Of a stretch of 64,000 nucleotides of DNA, positions 48,241 to 60,170 are shown one piece after another. The first letter of the stretch is position 1. Each line of letters opens with the position of its first letter. Made by a program: the position numbers and the translations under genes. This stretch comes from Metaphire vulgaris (taxonomy: Eukaryota > Annelida > Clitellata > Crassiclitellata > Megascolecidae), in assembly GCA_018105865.1 (NCBI GenBank), contig CM030840.1, forward strand, positions 9,196,294 through 9,260,293. The letters run 5' to 3'. The notes below the pieces were generated by a model. That model had not been told where the DNA came from and made no database searches. It worked only from the letters and a program-made list of their open reading frames with translations.

Positions 48241-48469
48241 TAACCTGATTGCTATCAGTGAAATGCAACCATTTAGCTTATTTTAAACTTCAATTAGTTC
48301 AAACAGTTTATAACTAGCAATTAATTATTGCATAGGCCTGATATCAGGACTAATAGCTTCAAGAATATTAGGCCTATACACATATAGGCAGCATTTAGGC
48401 ATACAGAGAAATTTAAAAAGCAGCGGCTCATATCCGCCAAAATTTTAGGTTCTCAAGGTTAACGGACGA

Positions 48470-48606
48470 AGAGCTTACTTACTTAGGATGACTTAAAGTG
48501 GCTTAGAAGGCATTACTGCCTGCGTGAAGGCCACTTGGGGCACTAACGGGGCTTGAAACCCGCTCCGTCAGCCTGACGCTCCAGCACGTAACCCACTCTG
48601 CCATCT
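48470..48606 (-). mobile_element. tRNA-derived SINE with LINE-like tail
   Basis: On the minus strand GATGGCAGAGTGGGTTACG (48605-48587) fits a tRNA A box. GGGTTTCAAGCCC (about 48561-48548) fits a B box, 27 bases on. The tail AGTGGCCTTCACGCAGGC...GCCTTCTAAGCCACTTTAAG mirrors the LINE tail at 47635-47680, with paired changes in both stems. The SINE ends in GTAAGTAAGTAAG. It would be transcribed by RNA polymerase III. Confidence 0.82.
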
Positions 48607-48620
48607 TCCGTCCCAGCTGA

Positions 48621-49270
48621 TCTACTTATTTTTCAAAAATATCCTTACGACCATTTGTGAGTCTCTCCTCCTCATTCAGCGGCAACAGTACGCAACAGCG
48701 GCAACAACTGAGGCAACACGCAAAGGCAAGCCGGCGGCAAGCCACTTCGCCGACAAGAGTCTAGGCGCTGCGTTTGTATTTAGAGCTATCTTTAACCTAG
48801 AAATATATATATAGCCAAAGCTGAGCCTAGGAATGGAAATGGTTGAAATACTGCCGAAATAAGTATATATAGAAAGCAATGCTACGCCTCGACTCCACTG
48901 TATAGACTGTGCACTGCCCGCTACCAAGAGCCACAGCCCATCGGACCCATCCTGCGCTATGTATCGTACCGTGATTCTTCCCGCTGATGTTGCTAAAGTT
49001 GATTATATATAGACATTTTAGCAACTGGCTGTTATCGGAGCGAATAGAAGTCGGCCGCTGAGAACGATTTCATGAGCAGCTTGCTAATCGTGTGCCTACC
49101 TTGTGTCTTAACATCTCAGTACATTGCTAGGAATGAAATAGCGACTGTTCTGCTAGCAAACAACAACCGGGAGAGTTTAGTATCCACAGAAGGTCCGTTC
49201 GTTCACTTGATTCGGCGCGTTCCAATTGCTATCTTTGGTATCTACTAAGAATTTACTTTCTTACCATACC
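48621..49270 (+). other. Upstream region of the ATP-grasp-like gene
   Basis: No conserved ORF. TATATATATAG occurs at 48804 and TATATATAG at 49004, either of which could act as a core element, but no start site can be fixed. The frame of the gene is open upstream to 49226, but only a TTG is there. No pyrimidine tract plus AG lies close to the start codon, so no adjacent intron is evident. Confidence 0.4.
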
Positions 49271-50332
49271 ATGGGCAAGTTCAAGCGTGTTATCGTCTTG
49301 GAAGTGGAAATCGCCAAAGATAAAAATCCGGAGACACCTGGAGGCAAGTACCGCCGTGACACTCCGTGGTTGGTAGAGGCATTCAAGAAAAAGGGAGTCG
49401 AGTCTGACATCCTGTTTATCACAAATAAAGATTCTGCCAGGAATCTTAAAGACCGGTTTCCAGACACTGCGTTTCTTGGTCGCGTCAACCCAATGGACTA
49501 TTCGACAATATCGCTTAACGAGTATGTCAAGATTCTTCAGGACCTCAAGAAAGAAGGTCTCCTGCTAGGACCAGAGGCAGAGCATATGGATCGTCTTGGC
49601 AGTAAAATGATCCTGTACGAGCTAAGAGACACCGGAATGGGTGTAAATGGTGTGTTACTACACCACTACGAGGACCTTAAAAAGAATCAGGGTGAGATTG
49701 ATCGTATCTTGCCTTCAGGAGGACCACCTCGCGTGCTAAAGATGATGCGTGGTTCTACTGGACTAGGGGTTTGGAAGCTTGAGAATAAGGGAGACAAAAT
49801 CCTTATGACCGATGCCTACACCCAAACGACCGAAGAGATCGCGCGGCAAGAAGTCATCCCCAAATTTTTGGCGCTGTGTCAGGAAGACGCCATCAGCATG
49901 CCATTTCTGCCTCTGATTAAAGACGGTGAGTTTCGTTTCTTGATGTCAAAGCATTCAATTCTCGAGGTCGTTCATAAGCGTCCGGTAGATGAGTCGGCAT
50001 TCACCGCCACCTTGCGCTCTGGTGCTATTTACACGATCCTTCATTTAGATCAACACAAAGCAATGGTCGATTCTGTGGTCAATTGGTCAAAAGATTTAAA
50101 GATAGTTCTCAACCTGGACGATGTGCCTTACTGGTGGTCAGTCGACTGTATCGAGGAAGAGATCAACGGGCCACTGAATCCTGGACAAATCCCAAGCAGT
50201 AATCCCGGTCGCCGTCTCGTACTGTCAGAGATCAATTGTTCTTGTCTAGGTCTAGTGGCTGATACATCAGCTGAAGCAAAGGCCAAGGGACTCAAGTTTG
50301 CCGATATGATTGCTGATATCGTTTTAGCTTAG
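49271..50332 (+). CDS. ATP-grasp-like protein (DUF6815/Cj0069-type), intronless
   Basis: A 353-residue ORF without stops or introns. ATG 49271 sits in ACCATGG, an optimal animal start context; it is preferred over the TTG-led extension. The N-terminus VIVLEVEIAKDK is a Rossmann-like first strand. LKMMRGSTGLGVWKLENKGD (about residues 155-175) fits the Gly-rich ATP-binding loop. DGEFRFLMSK (about 220) and the C-terminal EINCSCLG (about 325), in the place of an ExN metal site, agree with ATP-grasp folds. The set recalls bacterial proteins of the Cj0069/DUF6815 type (from memory); substrate unknown. GC looks higher than in the AT-rich flanks. Absence of introns and bacterial resemblance raise the option of horizontal transfer. 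Confidence 0.85.
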   Translation: MGKFKRVIVLEVEIAKDKNPETPGGKYRRDTPWLVEAFKKKGVESDILFITNKDSARNLKDRFPDTAFLGRVNPMDYSTISLNEYVKILQDLKKEGLLLGPEAEHMDRLGSKMILYELRDTGMGVNGVLLHHYEDLKKNQGEIDRILPSGGPPRVLKMMRGSTGLGVWKLENKGDKILMTDAYTQTTEEIARQEVIPKFLALCQEDAISMPFLPLIKDGEFRFLMSKHSILEVVHKRPVDESAFTATLRSGAIYTILHLDQHKAMVDSVVNWSKDLKIVLNLDDVPYWWSVDCIEEEINGPLNPGQIPSSNPGRRLVLSEINCSCLGLVADTSAEAKAKGLKFADMIADIVLA

Positions 50333-51400
50333 CTGTAGCTTCTGACGTCGCCAAAGGAGCAGATGAAACCAAGCAATGTAGAATTAACGTAGGCATCCTT
50401 TTAGTACACCTAGGATGTAGATGTCCCTTTCCTAAGATATTCCTAAGATGTGTCGTTCATGTAGATTGACGTAGGAATTCTTTCACCAGCAGAATAACAT
50501 TACAAGTACAGTATTTACATGTTAGTCTATAATTTGAAAAATTAAAAAAACATTTTAAATTTAGCTTAAATTCACTTGACCAAGCAGGCCTAAATGACAT
50601 CCGTTCATGACAGTTTTGTCTACATGTGTAAACCATGCTGGTTTATTCTACGCAGTATTTAATCTCCTTGATTTCTTGGCTGGCTTGATCTAATTTTTAC
50701 AAAATATTTCCATATAGAAAAGCTTAACATTTGCGGTCCATATTTGGATAAAATTTTTCTGATCCCTAGAAGAGCCACTGTTGAACAAATTTCATTAGCA
50801 AACCATTAATACATGTAGATCAACTGATAAATGCCATTTCTAATCAACAAACAATCAACATATGCCTTAAATTAAAGACAGCGTGGTGTCAGTAATTTGG
50901 AAATAAGGGAAACATTACAGATACTTTTGCATGTAGCTGAGAAGCAAAACACTCGTCTAAATTTTGGGGTGCTGATCAGACATTTCATGTGCTAAGTCAC
51001 TTCAACCAATGCCTTGCGACGCCTCCGAAAAAAGACTTGAAAAATCGCAAATATGGATTGGTAATTGTCGCTTCTTCTACGGCGAGATTCCTAATTGCAC
51101 TTCAGTTGTATTGTAGTCCAAGACTGTCAAACGTCAAACTTGATTCTGCAGTATTGCGTCAATCTTTAGACCTAGATATTTAAACGAATCAGTGTGTATC
51201 AATAAATGACTTGTGTTGTTACTCCTAGACATTTCTGACTTAAGATTTAAAAACCCTGTCATTACGACTAACTTGCAGACACGGTAATAACGTGGAATAC
51301 ATCAGATCGAATTTTAAAGAATAATACGGATTTGTTCGCACTTATATCTTACCTGTCTCAAAGTCGTTGGCATCATTGCCTGAGAAAGTAGATCATCAAA
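50333..51400 (+). other. 3' flank of the ATP-grasp-like gene
   Basis: No further gene. CCTAGGATGTAGATG and CCTAAGATATTCCTAAGATG are short repeats near 50410-50450. Candidate poly(A) signals are AATTAAA (about 50541) and AATAAA (51201). No terminal repeat is seen around the gene. Confidence 0.45.
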
Positions 51401-51409
51401 CGATCAGGG

Positions 51410-51545
51410 ATGTAAACAAGGACTCAACCTTCAAGGCCAGGCCCAGGACCAAGAACTCAACCTTCAAAGGCCAAGATCAAGGACCCAAGGACTCAAGGTC
51501 AGGGCCAAGAACTCAACCTCAGGTCCAGGCCGGGGACTTTAGTCA
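51410..51545 (+). repeat. Degenerate tandem of AAGGACTCAACCTTCAAGGCC
   Basis: Variants of ACTCAACCTTCAAGGCCA and CCAAG.ACTCAA recur four to five times over 130 bp. Confidence 0.7.
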
Positions 51546-51621
51546 AAAAAATTTGCAAGCCTTGAAACAACATGTCTCGTCATACTAATTAAGCCGCTAT
51601 TTTAATGCCAAGATGATAAGC

Positions 51622-51779
51622 CGGGCATGTTTTAACATGCAGTGATACACAAAATGTGCAGTGATAAATTGGAAATGTGCAGTGATAAAAATGAAAATGT
51701 GCACTGTGCAGTAATAAAATGAGTAGTCATTTTCAAATTTTGTCATTTTGTGCATCACTGCACGTTAAAACAGGCGCTG
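51622..51779. mobile_element. Foldback MITE with internal tandem
   Basis: Left arm CATGTTTTAACATGCAGTGA then TACACAAAATG is mirrored by the right arm (minus strand CCTGTTTTAACGTGCAGTGA then TGCACAAAATG), about 34 bp. Inside, AATGTGCAGTGATAAA is repeated three to four times. No target duplicate was resolved. Confidence 0.78.
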
Positions 51780-52308
51780 CTTCAACGTTCTAACTGTCAA
51801 ACTGTATGATCACTAGAAGTTAAATTATGTTCACTGTATTATATGTGCTAGAGCCACGACAGAGTAACAAGGACATCAAAGTCCACGTGAAGCTGCTTGG
51901 GATGAGTGTATTAGAGTGCTGCCTAGTTCACATGTTTAGCCATAACCCTAAGCCCTAGCCCTAACCCAACATTTCGACAGTTCTTTGCACATATGCTGCT
52001 AAGCCACACTCAGCTGACGTTGGAAGGTGCATTAGTGCAAATAACCTTCTTAAAACGTGTCTACTTTCAAGTTTGATTGTACACAATGAAAATCGATACC
52101 CATTCACCCATCACAATTTGCCTACTACGGCGTCGTGGGATCCTAGATCAGGGGTACTTCAATGGCTATTGGCACATCGTTATCGTGAAAATATGTGCCA
52201 AAAAGCTAGATCTCAGTCTCATTTTCGCCACGTTTTCAATGAGACTCGCCTCCAAAAAGAGCATGACCCGAAAATGACTGTGGACAGACACAAGCAGAAA
52301 GCGGCGTA
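51780..52308 (+). other. No gene seen; short telomere-like run
   Basis: AACCCTAAGCCCTAGCCCTAACCC lies at 51945-51968 in broken form (units CCCTAA and CCCTAG). No other structure was seen. Confidence 0.5.
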
Positions 52309-52554
52309 GTCCAGTCCAGTAGCGCCATTTCACTCTTTTCTTGGAGGCGAGATAATTTTTGGCAATTTTGGCAAAATTTGGGCATTTGGGGGCCAATTTT
52401 GGCAAATTTGCAATATTGTAAATATTTCTTGACAAATTTTTCGATTTTTTTGCACATTTCATGTTTATTTATTAAGCAAATTATACATTATTTTTTCATT
52501 TCCTTGGGGAGCTACGGCCCACTGCCCCCCCCAAATGATGCCCCTGGTCCAGTC
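52309..52554 (+). mobile_element. hAT-type MITE, TSD GTCCAGTC
   Basis: Element 52317-52546 begins CAGTAGCGCCATTTCAC and ends with the complement of CAGGGGCATCATTTGGG. GTCCAGTC is exact at 52309-52316 and 52547-52554. Inside is a run of GGCAATTTTGGCAAAATTTG-type repeats. A second copy is at 61764-62043. Confidence 0.92.
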
Positions 52555-52872
52555 GGCGGATAACAAGCAAAAGGCAGCAAAGAAACGATTTTTCTGACAT
52601 GATTGTAGCAGAGTTTTTACTATACTATAAGTGTAATGTAATTTACTGAAGGCCTATTTACACATGTCAAATATATTGCCACTAAAAAAATCAACTTAAA
52701 AGCAGGGCCCATCGCTCGCTGTAATTCTCCGTTCAAGATGAGCTAAAACTCACCTTCAAGCATCTATCATTTCAAAAATTGACTGTGGGTGTCACTTCAG
52801 AGATCAAGTTTTTGGCTGTTAAACTTCTGACCGCCTGTTGTTATGACGATGCTGTTTCTATCTTAGTTAATT

Positions 52873-52907
52873 CTTCTTAATAGTGTCCCCTGGACACTAT
52901 TAAGAAG
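52873..52907. repeat. Perfect 16-bp inverted repeat, 3-nt spacer
   Basis: CTTCTTAATAGTGTCC and its exact complement are separated by CCT. Confidence 0.95.
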
Positions 52908-52926
52908 TCTATAAAGAGTGCATGGG

Positions 52927-53684
52927 ATGGGAGGCAGAGACGTAGCTAGGTATGGGTTTGGGGGCTCAAGCATGGGCGTCCGGAGGGGGATGCAAGAGGT
53001 GCGCTTGAATGCTCTGGAAATATTGTGGAGTCATGAAAAAAGTAAAATTGCTTGTTTCTTTCGTCACAAAACCTTGTTTTGCACCCCTGGAAAATGTTTT
53101 CATTTCTTTCGTGACAATACCCTGTCTTGCAGCCCCCTAACCTATGGGCGTTCTGCGGACGCCCATAGGCTCAAGCCCCAAAAACTTTAAGCAAAACCCC
53201 AAATGAATTCATGCCTACATGGCGTTGCTGGCTCAAAACTTTTGTTGGTGCAGTTAGTGCAGTATTGAGGGATCAGCACCCTCCCATAATACCAATAATT
53301 CTACGACCTAATGGTACTGATTTCGCGATGTAATTAATTCGCTATGGCGCTGTACTGCTGTGGGCAGCAAGCCAATAAACTGTATTTTCCAAGCAATATA
53401 GCCTATATTAATTTTTGACTTAACACGCACATATTATAATCGAAGCAGAATTATTGAAATTTAATTAATACATAAGAAATTACAAACACGGAACTTGGTG
53501 ATACCAGACCTGAGATTTTGTGTCCAAAATGCTCTAAAACACACGTACGAGCATCTACGATTTCAGATTTTTCCGGGGGAAAACCCCCCGGGCCCCCACG
53601 CGGAGAAATGTGAGAGGAGGGAGGGAGAATCTTGGGCTTCAGCCCCAAAACTAAAATCCTGGCTGCTATGTCCCTGCTGGGAAA
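52927..53684 (+). mobile_element. Older hAT-type element hosting a younger one
   Basis: Element 52935-53676 starts CAGAGACGTAGCTAGG and mirrors as CAGGGACATAGCAGCCAGG. The flanks ATGGGAGG and CTGGGAAA match at 6 of 8 bases, a worn target duplicate. The body is rich in GGGGCTCAAGCCCC and CCCCCGGG. A 197-bp element sits at 52971-53167. Confidence 0.65.
52963..53175 (+). mobile_element. MITE, TSD GGCTCAAG
   Basis: Element 52971-53167 has ends CATGGGCGTCCG and the complement of TATGGGCGTCCG. GGCTCAAG is exact at 52963-52970 and 53168-53175. A further partial TATGGGCGTTCTGCGGAC lies next to the right end. Confidence 0.9.
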
Positions 53685-54110
53685 TAAGGAAAGGAACAAA
53701 ACGGAGGAGGAGAGAAATTTTGCGCAGTGATAAATTTTTCTTAAACCATGCCCTGATGATAAGCAAGATTACCTGTGCATATTACACAACACAGTTGACA
53801 TTTGAAGAATGGAACAGATCAAACATTGCTCTTTTGCATAGTTCAGCATAGTCAGCCATTAAGCTTAGAGTTGCATTTTTTTAAAACACGAATGTTTCAA
53901 CAATTAATTTTACATTCGTGCCTTGTGTGGACGCATTATGATTCCGCTTTGAGAGAATATACGCTCCATTGGAGCAGACTTCGCAGGTGTGCATAGAATT
54001 CTCTGAAAGAGTGGTTGCAAGTGGACACACTGTTGTGAACAGGCAGCTGTTTCAATCGTCATTAGTGAGCCTGGTGATGGTGAATTGGTAGCCTGTAGAT
54101 ATTCTCCCCT
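53685..54110 (+). other. No gene seen
   Basis: Unassigned DNA; no clear repeat boundaries. Confidence 0.4.
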
Positions 54111-54120
54111 TGTCGCTGAG

Positions 54121-54690
54121 GAGTCACTTCATCATCAGTTCAGTTCAGTTTAGCCTTTTTGCACTCCTTGTGGAGCATAGGCCGCTGACAAGTTCTCTCC
54201 ACTTTGCTCTGACTTCCGCGATCACTTCCATAGTTGACCATTTTATCTATTTTACCCTCATCTCCTTTTCCAGTGTGTTTTTCCATGTGTTTTTCGGTCT
54301 TCCTCTCTTTCTTTTATCCTGGGGTTCCCACGTCAACACTTGCCTTGTGATACTGGATATATCATATAGGTTTCCTTAAGGTATGTCCTAGCCAACTCCA
54401 TTTTCTCTGTTGTATTTGTTTCTCGATTGGATCTTGTTTTGTGATTTTCCATAGTTCTTCACTACTTATCCTATTTGGCCACCATATGCCTACCACCTTT
54501 CGCAGGCACCTGTTTACAAAGCTCTGTATCTTTGCGTTGTTGATACTCGAGTACTTCCAGCTTTCTGCCCCATACAGTAGGACCGCTTTAACGTTGGTGT
54601 TGAAAATTTTCACTTTGGTACTCAGGCTGATATGCTTGGATTTCCATAGCTCCTGTAACATCATGAAAGCTGCTTGAGCTTGACCTATTC
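54121..54690 (-). pseudogene. LINE tail, post-RT
   Basis: Minus strand from 54680: MMLQELWKSKHISLSTKVKI, NVKAVLLYGAESWKYSS, FVNRCLRKVVGIWWPNRISS, KRKWSWLGHTLRKP near 54370, and after one shift VLTWEPQDKRKRGRPKNTWK then EVRAKWRELVSGLCS. It ends near 54121 with GATGATGAAGTGA. A typical invertebrate RTE-like tail, one shift short of intact. Confidence 0.88.
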
Positions 54691-54699
54691 TAGTTCTAA

Positions 54700-55330
<631 letters not shown>

Positions 55331-55411
55331 AAATTTAAGGTATTAGAGGGTAATAATGTAAAGTAATGCCTTATGTAATAAGCCAAATGCTAATATGGCA
55401 ATTACAGATGT

Positions 55412-55749
55412 CACTGGACCAGGGCCGCCGAGAGAATTTTCGGGCCCCGGGTCCAGAAATAGTCACGGGCCCCTGATCTGTCGACAAGTGTGTGAAAAAG
55501 TTGATGACTTTTTTGCTTCTCGGTCTTCTTATGGCATTACTTAGTATGATCGGTCTGGGGTCCCTAACAGACATTCGCCGGGCCTCTGTGCTCATGACGA
55601 AGATGACCTTTTCTTCCGTTGTCAGGGACTTTTTCAGGGTTAGAACTATTGTTAATATATCATAATCATCGGACCCGGACCCCTTCGAGCTCCATGGGCC
55701 CCGGAACAATGTACCGGCTGCACCTCCTCTCCTCAGGCCTGCACTGGAC
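55412..55749 (+). mobile_element. hAT-type MITE, TSD CACTGGAC
   Basis: Element 55420-55741 begins CAGGGCCGCCGAGAG and mirrors as CAGGCCTGAGGAGAGG. CACTGGAC is exact at 55412-55419 and 55742-55749. Inner GGGCCCCGGG / GGGCCCCGG blocks are also mirrored. GATGACTTTTTTGCTTCTCG lies at 55503. Confidence 0.9.
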
Positions 55750-56149
55750 TATCACAATTAATTTGCTTTGGTGACCTGACCGCCGACCGGCTGAAACAAT
55801 GTTGCATGTTCATATATAAACATTACGCTTAAATGTAGACAAATATACACTGTAAAATGATTTAAATAAAAAGACAATTAGGCCCCTGCTTCAATGCCTA
55901 CAGTTATAAATACTGCCAACTTGCAGCCAATATTTACTTCAGAATACTGACTGGCATATTAGTGATATTTTAATGAAGAGCTTCATTTGAAAAAATGAAC
56001 TTAATCTTTTCTGAACCATAACTTAACATACCTGGCATCGATGTGTTTCTGTAATGCCTAAACAAACTGCACCGACGCTTGGCAGGAGGACCGTGGAGAA
56101 CATTTAAAACACAAGTGTGATTATCTTTTTCGCAGCGGGAAAATGGGTA
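55750..56149 (+). other. No gene seen
   Basis: Unassigned AT-rich DNA. Confidence 0.4.
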
Positions 56150-56184
56150 GCTGGGCGAAGAGATTGATAACTGGCTAGTTTCCT

Positions 56185-56335
56185 AAGTCAGAGCCGAACT
56201 ACATCCCAAGGCCACCGCTCTCGCCCGCTAGGCGGGGGGATCCCGTCTATCGTGTTCAATGTAAATAGCAGTGAATTAGAAGGTTATAAGAAGGTTATAA
56301 AAGGTTAGAAGTAAAAGGTTATTTTAGCCAAAATT
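56185..56335 (+). repeat. Dispersed repeat, left copy of an inverted pair
   Basis: CAGAGCCGAACTAC, AGGCCACCGC, CGGGGGGATCCCGT and TTCAATGTAAATAGCAGTGA occur in this order. The minus strand of 60170-60030 has the same blocks. The two copies face each other across 3.7 kb. Confidence 0.78.
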
Positions 56336-56559
56336 ATACTTCAATTATCCAATTATCAATTTTTTTTATTTTATATTTTTTATATTTTTATATTTTATCA
56401 AATATTCAAATATCCAACTATCAATTATCTGAGTGGATCCATCCACTCAGAACCTACAATAAAACACATATACAGGAACTGACATGCAAGCAAACTCAAG
56501 GACAGCGGAGACAGACATGTAGACTGCAGACAGAATGAGAGACACACAGATTGAGAGAG

Positions 56560-57003
<444 letters not shown>

Positions 57004-57082
57004 AAAGACACAGATAGACACAGATAGACACAGATAGACAGTCTAAGAGACAGAAGTGTTTGAAAGTTATAGAAATTTTACT

Positions 57083-57084
<2 letters not shown>

Positions 57085-57151
<67 letters not shown>

Positions 57152-57205
57152 TGATTTAAAGTGGTTTAGGAGGCTAAATAAGACTGTGAAAACCACTGCT
57201 GAAAA
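57085..57205 (-). repeat. (AAT)n plus LINE 3' tail, minus strand
   Basis: On the minus strand AGTGGTTTTCACAG, TTTAGCCTCCTAAACCACT and TTAAATCAC lead into (ATT)n. This equals the tail at 47630-47690, so it is a short 3' piece of the same LINE family. Confidence 0.82.
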
Positions 57206-57540
57206 CCGCTATAAAATCATGAATCATAAGTATTGACTATTGAATCTTGTAACATTTTGGGTGAAGGTTTTGGGTGAAGGTGTTACTTTTAGACGCATTG
57301 AAAATGCTCTGTACATCGGTGAGCGTATACTAATAGGATAGACAGACAGATATACAGACAGTCAGACATAAAAATGATAACTTGTGCAAATGAGCAAATT
57401 TTCAAAACTAGATTTAATGTGCATCGCTAATGGCTTTTCTCTCATTCTGTCTACATGTTTGTCTCTACTGTCCTTGAGTTTGCTTGCATGTCAGTTCCTG
57501 TATATATGCGTTTTATCATCATTAAAGTATAATTTTTGCC

Positions 57541-57840
57541 ATGGGCGCCCAGAGAAGAGGGAAAGGAAGCAAATGCTTCCATAAAAACCTATGGGAGAGG
57601 AAATTCCCCCTGAGTTTTGGTATCACGTTAGAGTAGCATATGAATTCGATAGGCTCCTAAATGCCTGTGCAATTACTGGCTTTACTGCAGTGCAATTGTG
57701 TAACTTCATATACTGTAAGCTTATCGGTACTCAATTCAAGTTCAAGTTCATTATGATAAGGCATAAAGGCATTCATACAATTTTATTATTATTGTCACTT
57801 TTACGTAGTCATTCTAATGACGCAGAATGTAAACTTACCT
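57541..57840 (+). other. No gene seen
   Basis: The start CATGGGCGCCCAGAG (57539) recalls the terminus of the MITE at 52971, but no partner was found. Confidence 0.35.
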
Positions 57841-57851
57841 AAGTTACCACT

Positions 57852-58858
57852 TGGGTACTTTCCCGTTATCCGGACCCCACTGAATAAATGCTTAGAAATG
57901 CTTAGAAAACAGAAGAGAAATTAAGAAATGCGCTGAGAAATGCTTAGAAAACAGTTATGTGTATAATAAAGTTATATTTGAGATATTGGTGGCCAAAAAT
58001 CTTTCACAGCACCGCTTCCAGTGGAAGTGATCATCGCATTTAACGACAAGTTGATAACATACAACCTGAATGATGGAATAGTCACACATTATTATAATAC
58101 AACCAACTTTACCAAAATATATATATATATCTTTTAACACTCTAAACAATATATTCAACATCGACAATAGCTGCCATTGAATCAAAAGCATGACAGTCTT
58201 TCTCTTCTACTAATTTCTAGGTTAGCGACAGTTACTACAGACGCTATCTACTACCAAAGTCACAACGCTAATAAAACATCAATTAAGAAAATTAAAATGT
58301 CCTGTAACACAGCGACACTTCAACATCGTCACGAAACTCTAATTAAAAGTTCACTAAGCAAAACTATTGGAATTAACACTTCTTAAAAGACAATTAATTA
58401 AAACTAGTGCACACAAATGCTGCCGATCGATATCTTTCTTCCTTCTCTAGTATCTCTAGTTAATCGGCATTCCTCGTCACGTGGTACAGATCATCGGCAT
58501 CGATTGGCTGTCCCAGCGAGCCGCTCCAAATCGTCTTCCGCTGATAGGCGACAGTTTTTAGGTGACCTAGAAACGACCAATCGGAACGCTGTCGACTGGT
58601 TCTGTCGTCATCAAAACATATGCAAATTAGGTTACCAGTTGTTTAATCGTTCTCATCCGCTTCACAAATGTTTAATCATTCTCATCCGAAAATTTTCGAA
58701 AATCATCCGAAAATCTCATCGAAAATCGAAGATGTTCATCGCACACTATTGCCACGATACTGCTTTTGACGAAAGGGTCAACGCCAATTCAAAATTTCAA
58801 AAATTTTCGTCCCGCTAAGCATTTCTTTAGTGGGGTCCGGATAACGGGAAAGTACCTA
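57852..58858 (+). mobile_element. TIR element of about 1 kb, pogo/Tigger-like ends
   Basis: GGTACTTTCCCGTTATCCGG then ACCCCACTGAATAAATGCTT opens the left arm (57854). The right arm mirrors it to CTTAG with two or three changes, about 43 bp, ending 58856. TTATCCGGACCCC-type termini recall pogo/Tigger elements (inference). TA follows the right end; TG precedes the left. GAAATGCTTAGAAAACAG recurs inside the left arm (57894, 57938). A 133-codon ORF (58417-58818) overlaps the right arm and is not recognised. Confidence 0.75.
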
Positions 58859-58914
58859 AACGTGCAGTGATATATAAATAATTGATAACAAACCAAACCA
58901 ATAGACTCAGATGA

Positions 58915-59040
58915 AGTTTATATTCCAAATTAGACTACTGCAACTCCCTCCACTATAGCCTTCCAAAGACCTCCGTCAACAAACAAATTACAATCCATTC
59001 AAAACTGTGAAACGGTGCAATAAGCCTAGATACTGTTAAT
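58915..59040 (+). pseudogene. CR1-like LINE scrap
   Basis: LDYCNSLHYSLPKTSVNKQI is the DYCNSL..GLP block of CR1-type ORF2. Nothing else of the element remains; 59040-59560 is unassigned. Confidence 0.55.
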
Positions 59041-59563
59041 AATTTGCTTGTTTCAATCAGCTACTTTTAAGTCTTTTGCAGTTGTTACAGCTTTAATGCC
59101 TCTACAAAAAAAATTATGTAGGCGTGGTTGTTGGAAAAATCTAATGTTGAAATTAAATACTAAAAGTAACGCTTTATTTATTTGTATTTGGATGTGGTCA
59201 TATTGTCAATAGATAATTTGCAGGTAATTTTGAATAGTTTGCCAGCGCAATTACTGCGATATCTCTATAGTTTCAACTTACATTTAATAGTGCTTTGTGG
59301 CTGTTGGAATTTTCAAGAAATTAAGAATTTGAAGTTACTGGTATTAGACCTATCCTGGTGCACCAAAGTGTGCGATTTATTGGCCAAAATGAACTGAAAC
59401 TCACTACGAGCATTTATTGATTTCAAAAATTTTCCGGGGTTATAATTCACTAACCATCCAATGTATTCACTGCCATACATTCATAGACTGATCATCTTTA
59501 CTGATGATCGGCTCATACATGCTAATACGCTATTAGAACTTATAAAACTCACACTCCTGTAAT

Positions 59564-59713
59564 TGGGTAAAACAATTACAATAGCTCAATTACAATTACA
59601 ATGACACACATGACAATTACAATGACACTTACATGTGATTGAACTTTCCACAGATCAATTACAATTACATTGGCCAAATGTAATTAATTACAATTATAAT
59701 TGTAATTGACCCA
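59564..59713. mobile_element. Short AATTAC-rich inverted element
   Basis: TGGGTAAAACAATTACAAT at the left and the complement of TGGGTCAATTACAATTATAA at the right form inverted ends. CAATTACAATTACAATGACA units repeat inside. No target duplicate was resolved. A related scrap lies at 63568-63640. Confidence 0.5.
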
Positions 59714-59790
59714 TGTCTGCCCGGATCCCAGGTTTTTTCCCATGAATTTTCGAGATGTCCAGTGTCGAGTCTTATACGGCTAGTATTTCG

Positions 59791-59944
<154 letters not shown>

Positions 59945-60029
59945 TAGATAAATCCCTGCCGAACTCCCCGTTTAGGGGTAGGAGAGGGAAGGGAAGACAG
60001 GGAAGGGAAAGCTGCTTCCAGATGGACGC

Positions 60030-60170
60030 CTCTGATTTTTGCTAAAATAACCTTTAAATCACTTCTATTTACATTGAACTGAATAGACGGGTCACGGGAT
60101 CCCCCGTCTAGTGGGCGGAGCATATCGAGCGCGGTGGCCTGGCATGAATAGTTCGGCTCTGCCCAAGTTC
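60030..60170 (-). repeat. Dispersed repeat, right copy of an inverted pair
   Basis: Minus-strand match to 56185-56335 as described there; it keeps CGGGGGATCCCGTGACCCGT and AGAGCCGAACTATTC. Confidence 0.78.

Noticed and set aside
48470..48606. Functional tRNA gene
   Set aside because: A and B boxes are present, but the acceptor stem does not close and the unit continues into a LINE-like tail; it is a SINE.
49226..49270. 15-residue upstream extension of the ATP-grasp-like ORF
   Set aside because: It would start at TTG; ATG 49271 in ACCATGG is a far better eukaryotic start.
51945..51968. Possible chromosome-end telomere repeat
   Set aside because: Only a few degenerate CCCTAA/CCCTAG units, surrounded by ordinary sequence on both sides.
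58417..58818. 133-codon ORF inside the TIR element as a transposase
   Set aside because: No DDE-type motif, overlaps the right inverted repeat, and is too short for a pogo-like transposase.
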